DNA from: Bog-473 sp963763575 | GTDB lineage: Bacteria; Actinomycetota; Acidimicrobiia; Acidimicrobiales; RAAP-2 | Assembly (NCBI GenBank): GCA_963763575.1 | Contig: CAVXPD010000004.1 | Span: 124,001-188,000, forward strand | Direction of reading: 5' to 3' | DNA: 64,000 nucleotides | In this document: positions 62,901-64,000 of the stretch, one piece after another | How positions within the stretch are numbered: the first letter of the stretch is position 1 | Layout: each line of letters opens with the position of its first letter | Translations under genes and position numbers: made by a program | The notes under the pieces: model-generated | The model's database searches: none | Told to the model about the DNA's origin: nothing | The model's input: only the letters and a program-made list of their open reading frames with translations

Positions 62901-64000
62901 CGGACCGATCAACGCGGACCTCGGCGGTGGGTTCCTCCAGACGTTCCTCGAGCTCTCGGGTCAGCTGGCGAACTCCTCGAATGGACAGCTGTACGCGATC
63001 TCGCCCCACGGGACTTTGCAAGGCGCCGCAGGGTCGGGATACCCCGGATCGGGCGCGGTCGACTTCAACCCGGCGGCCTACCTCCCCGGCTGGCCAGTCG
63101 GATTGGCTGACTTCGAGCCTGCACTCCTTCCTGACGTTGGCGACGGGATCGTAGGGAGCCCGGCGCTCGCCGACGTCACCGGCAACGGGCAGCTGGACGT
63201 GGCGGCCGCCAGCGTGGCAGGACCCGGTTACGTGCTCACCCCGACCGGCAGCTCACTACTCGGTACCGATTCGTCGGGGCTGCCCGACGTCCTAGCTTCC
63301 GGAAACCCGGGGCCTGATTCCAACTCGACGGGTCTCCTCGGTACGAGCATTCTGGCCCTGTCCGGGCCAGTGCTCTCCCCCCTGGGCCCCTCAGCGCCGG
63401 GCGTAAACGTCGTCGCTCCCACCGCAAGCCTCGGCGAGCTGCTAGACGAGGCCGAGCCCGCAGACCAGACGCCGCACGATGCGCAAGTGAGCGCATGGAG
63501 GGCCTCGTCGGGGACCTTCGACGCCGGCTATCCCCAGCTGATGAACGACCTGATGTTCCTGTCCCAGCCAATCGTCGCCAACGTCGGCGGTCCTGCTGTC
63601 GGCCCATACGTGGTCGGCGCCAGCGCCACCTACGACGTACGGGCGCTCGATGCGAACGGCCAGGAGGCTCCAGGCTTCCCGAAGTTCACAGGAGGCTGGG
63701 TCGTGAACAGCCCGTCTTACGGTCCCTTCGGCAGACTCGGCACACAAATTCTGACCGCGGGGACCCGCGAGGGTGAGTTGTTCGTGTGGAACACTTCGAC
63801 GCCGGCATGTGCCTCGAGCGGGCCTTGGCCGCGCCAGCACCACGATCTATGGAACACCGGCAACCTCGATTCGACCGGTGCCCCAGCATCACGCTGCCGG
63901 CACCAGGTCTCGGTGCCGGCACCGCCACGCGAGCTCAGCGCCAGGGGAAGCGGGTCACAGATCTCCCTCACGTGGGCCGCCCCGTCGAGCGACGGCGGCT
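59920..64000 (+). CDS. Giant secreted S8-type serine peptidase-like protein (runs off window end)
   Basis: The frame opens at a GTG at 59920 and stays open to the window edge (at least 1360 aa, partial). A signal-like segment (ALLLTAALIAGLLTTAQLAA) is followed by a subtilisin-like domain. Asp196 is in VIAVTDSGIEW and His349 in HYDHGTGEAQD; the Ser region reads CSSEATGKASGM (494-505) instead of the usual GTSMA motif. Repeated segments with GGTNVLIVATADGTIHAY and GQLDVAAASVAG suggest FG-GAP/PQQ-like propeller repeats after about residue 770. A fibronectin-III-like start (PPRELSARGSGSQISLTW) lies at the edge. It is exported and presumably degrades or binds extracellular protein. No clear ribosome-binding site was found. 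Confidence 0.78.
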   Translation, partial: MNAKPDSRVRAASEADLLGGRTTRRVTGASRGTLAPAPALLLTAALIAGLLTTAQLAAPAAAVSITPLPPAPDWVSSSPWTPHRPASCPATPTDPNTPTAGEPSTLNGTFPWPPKPSAVSNPENFAAYDHTRSATPPIRPSNWENGGGNWKLTSARTGNSALDDNPQELCGVQGGSADQAWQVSTGRPSTVIAVTDSGIEWCDPGLVDKIALNRGALPEPENAQGLTKNQLERSGTTFADRDPYDLNNSGVLNAAQYATDPRVMAVAKAYGGLFCATASGSYPAQPGTVTAMDLIRTFGTPTMPAAGGGSVPNPSYDGRQSPAGFTEAIAGWNFVDGNNNPYDSVHYDHGTGEAQDSTGAANTISDEVGACPNCMILPIRVGDSFVTSANQFAQGVLFATDSGASMIQEALGTYDDTATAQEAVDYANAHGIPVIASAADEEAEHHNLPSTLSNTIVVNSVTRDTSYNPPSQLYLNGCTNYGANISVSVESSSCSSEATGKASGMVGLLESAATDAMQKGSLTPYPGLRSSDGRPVPLSANEVSQLVTMAASSVDFATAAPPNGPADNYAVSAPNVPLATTTRYPSHAGFNQYFGYGRIDAARILQWVREGDIPPQAEIDSPSWFGVDNPDQTLNVTGTIGTTRAPNWRYQVDIGVGPDPDPGSWHVVDQGTGQGVRSGLLSQVPLASVAALFPAGTDFASGPVSGNGQPDPDKFTFSVRVVVQDTAGRTSGMVGIDHRALYLDSDPSLLPGYPKQFPSSIDASPTLAPIGPGGTNVLIVATADGTIHAYLPDGSELPGWPVHTDPLAYHAGEDAFTSGSVRDPPGGELVGGVAIGDLRHAEGNDLDVVACDLTGRCYAWSKSGQLLQGFPVNTNPSFSGPAVENMDNRVLPGVFGAPALADLQGNGQLDIVASAMDRHVYAWTPRGSAVPGWPVLAVNPSKVASINPVTDQVTFTATSGVEQGTKLMDTPAIGNLSGGSGPPDVVVGSNEEYAGPINADLGGGFLQTFLELSGQLANSSNGQLYAISPHGTLQGAAGSGYPGSGAVDFNPAAYLPGWPVGLADFEPALLPDVGDGIVGSPALADVTGNGQLDVAAASVAGPGYVLTPTGSSLLGTDSSGLPDVLASGNPGPDSNSTGLLGTSILALSGPVLSPLGPSAPGVNVVAPTASLGELLDEAEPADQTPHDAQVSAWRASSGTFDAGYPQLMNDLMFLSQPIVANVGGPAVGPYVVGASATYDVRALDANGQEAPGFPKFTGGWVVNSPSYGPFGRLGTQILTAGTREGELFVWNTSTPACASSGPWPRQHHDLWNTGNLDSTGAPASRCRHQVSVPAPPRELSARGSGSQISLTWAAPSSDGG

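Overview
The window is GC-rich throughout, uses GTG and TTG starts freely, packs genes into 4-base stop/start overlaps (GTGA, ATGA) and carries several families common in Actinomycetota: DUF3039, DUF2630, an F420-type luciferase-like oxidoreductase, a PimB-like mannosyltransferase, a coenzyme B12-dependent ribonucleotide reductase and CysTWA with a secreted sulfate-binding protein. I infer a high-GC actinobacterium, possibly an Acidimicrobiia-type soil or sediment lineage. That placement is inference, because there is no rRNA gene here. Most of the window is chromosomal housekeeping and metabolism, interrupted by two visibly decaying stretches.

Layout. 0-11 kb: an SDR dehydrogenase coupled to an amidohydrolase cut by the window edge, a DinB-fold protein, a membrane-anchored protein, a class III nucleotide cyclase, a secreted glycosidase-like protein, a DUF4389 membrane protein, three alpha/beta hydrolases and an aldo/keto reductase. 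11-17 kb: nrdJ, interrupted by two inteins with LAGLIDADG-type motifs, one placed exactly at the radical cysteine; a NrdR-type box lies upstream. 17-31 kb: glycerol kinase ending in a 14-bp minisatellite; an operon of SDR, QueA-like protein and Fe-S-type HTH regulator behind an 18-bp palindrome; then ACT, PlsC, SMP-30, AlaC, LLM, ROK, SRPBCC and PimB-like genes and a set of small zinc or thiol proteins. 31-34.5 kb: a mobile-element scar with a broken tyrosine recombinase, an intact tRNA-Met(CAT), a 240-bp array built from copies of that tRNA's 3' end, a collagen-like membrane protein and an inverted tRNA-like 5' half. 34.5-40.5 kb: a large GT-C/YfhO-like membrane protein, an epoxide-hydrolase-fold protein, DUF2630, Lon and DUF3039. 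40.5-50.3 kb: two complete ABC importers, one sugar type and one sulfate type, the latter ending in a strong hairpin. 50.3-64 kb: secreted proteins, an MDR oxidoreductase, an ATP-dependent DNA ligase, a CocE-type hydrolase, a dead SDR and a giant S8-type protease that runs off the end.

How the genes work together. The clearest functional units are the sugar importer (ATPase, two permeases, binding protein), the sulfate importer (binding protein, CysT, CysW, CysA), the LLM-ROK-SRPBCC overlap chain, and the SDR/QueA-like/regulator operon. Single-base frameshifts or stops are visible in the HTH regulator, a small secreted protein (two), the Kelch/NHL protein, the recombinase remnant and an SDR. 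Whether each is real decay or a consensus error needs read-level checking.
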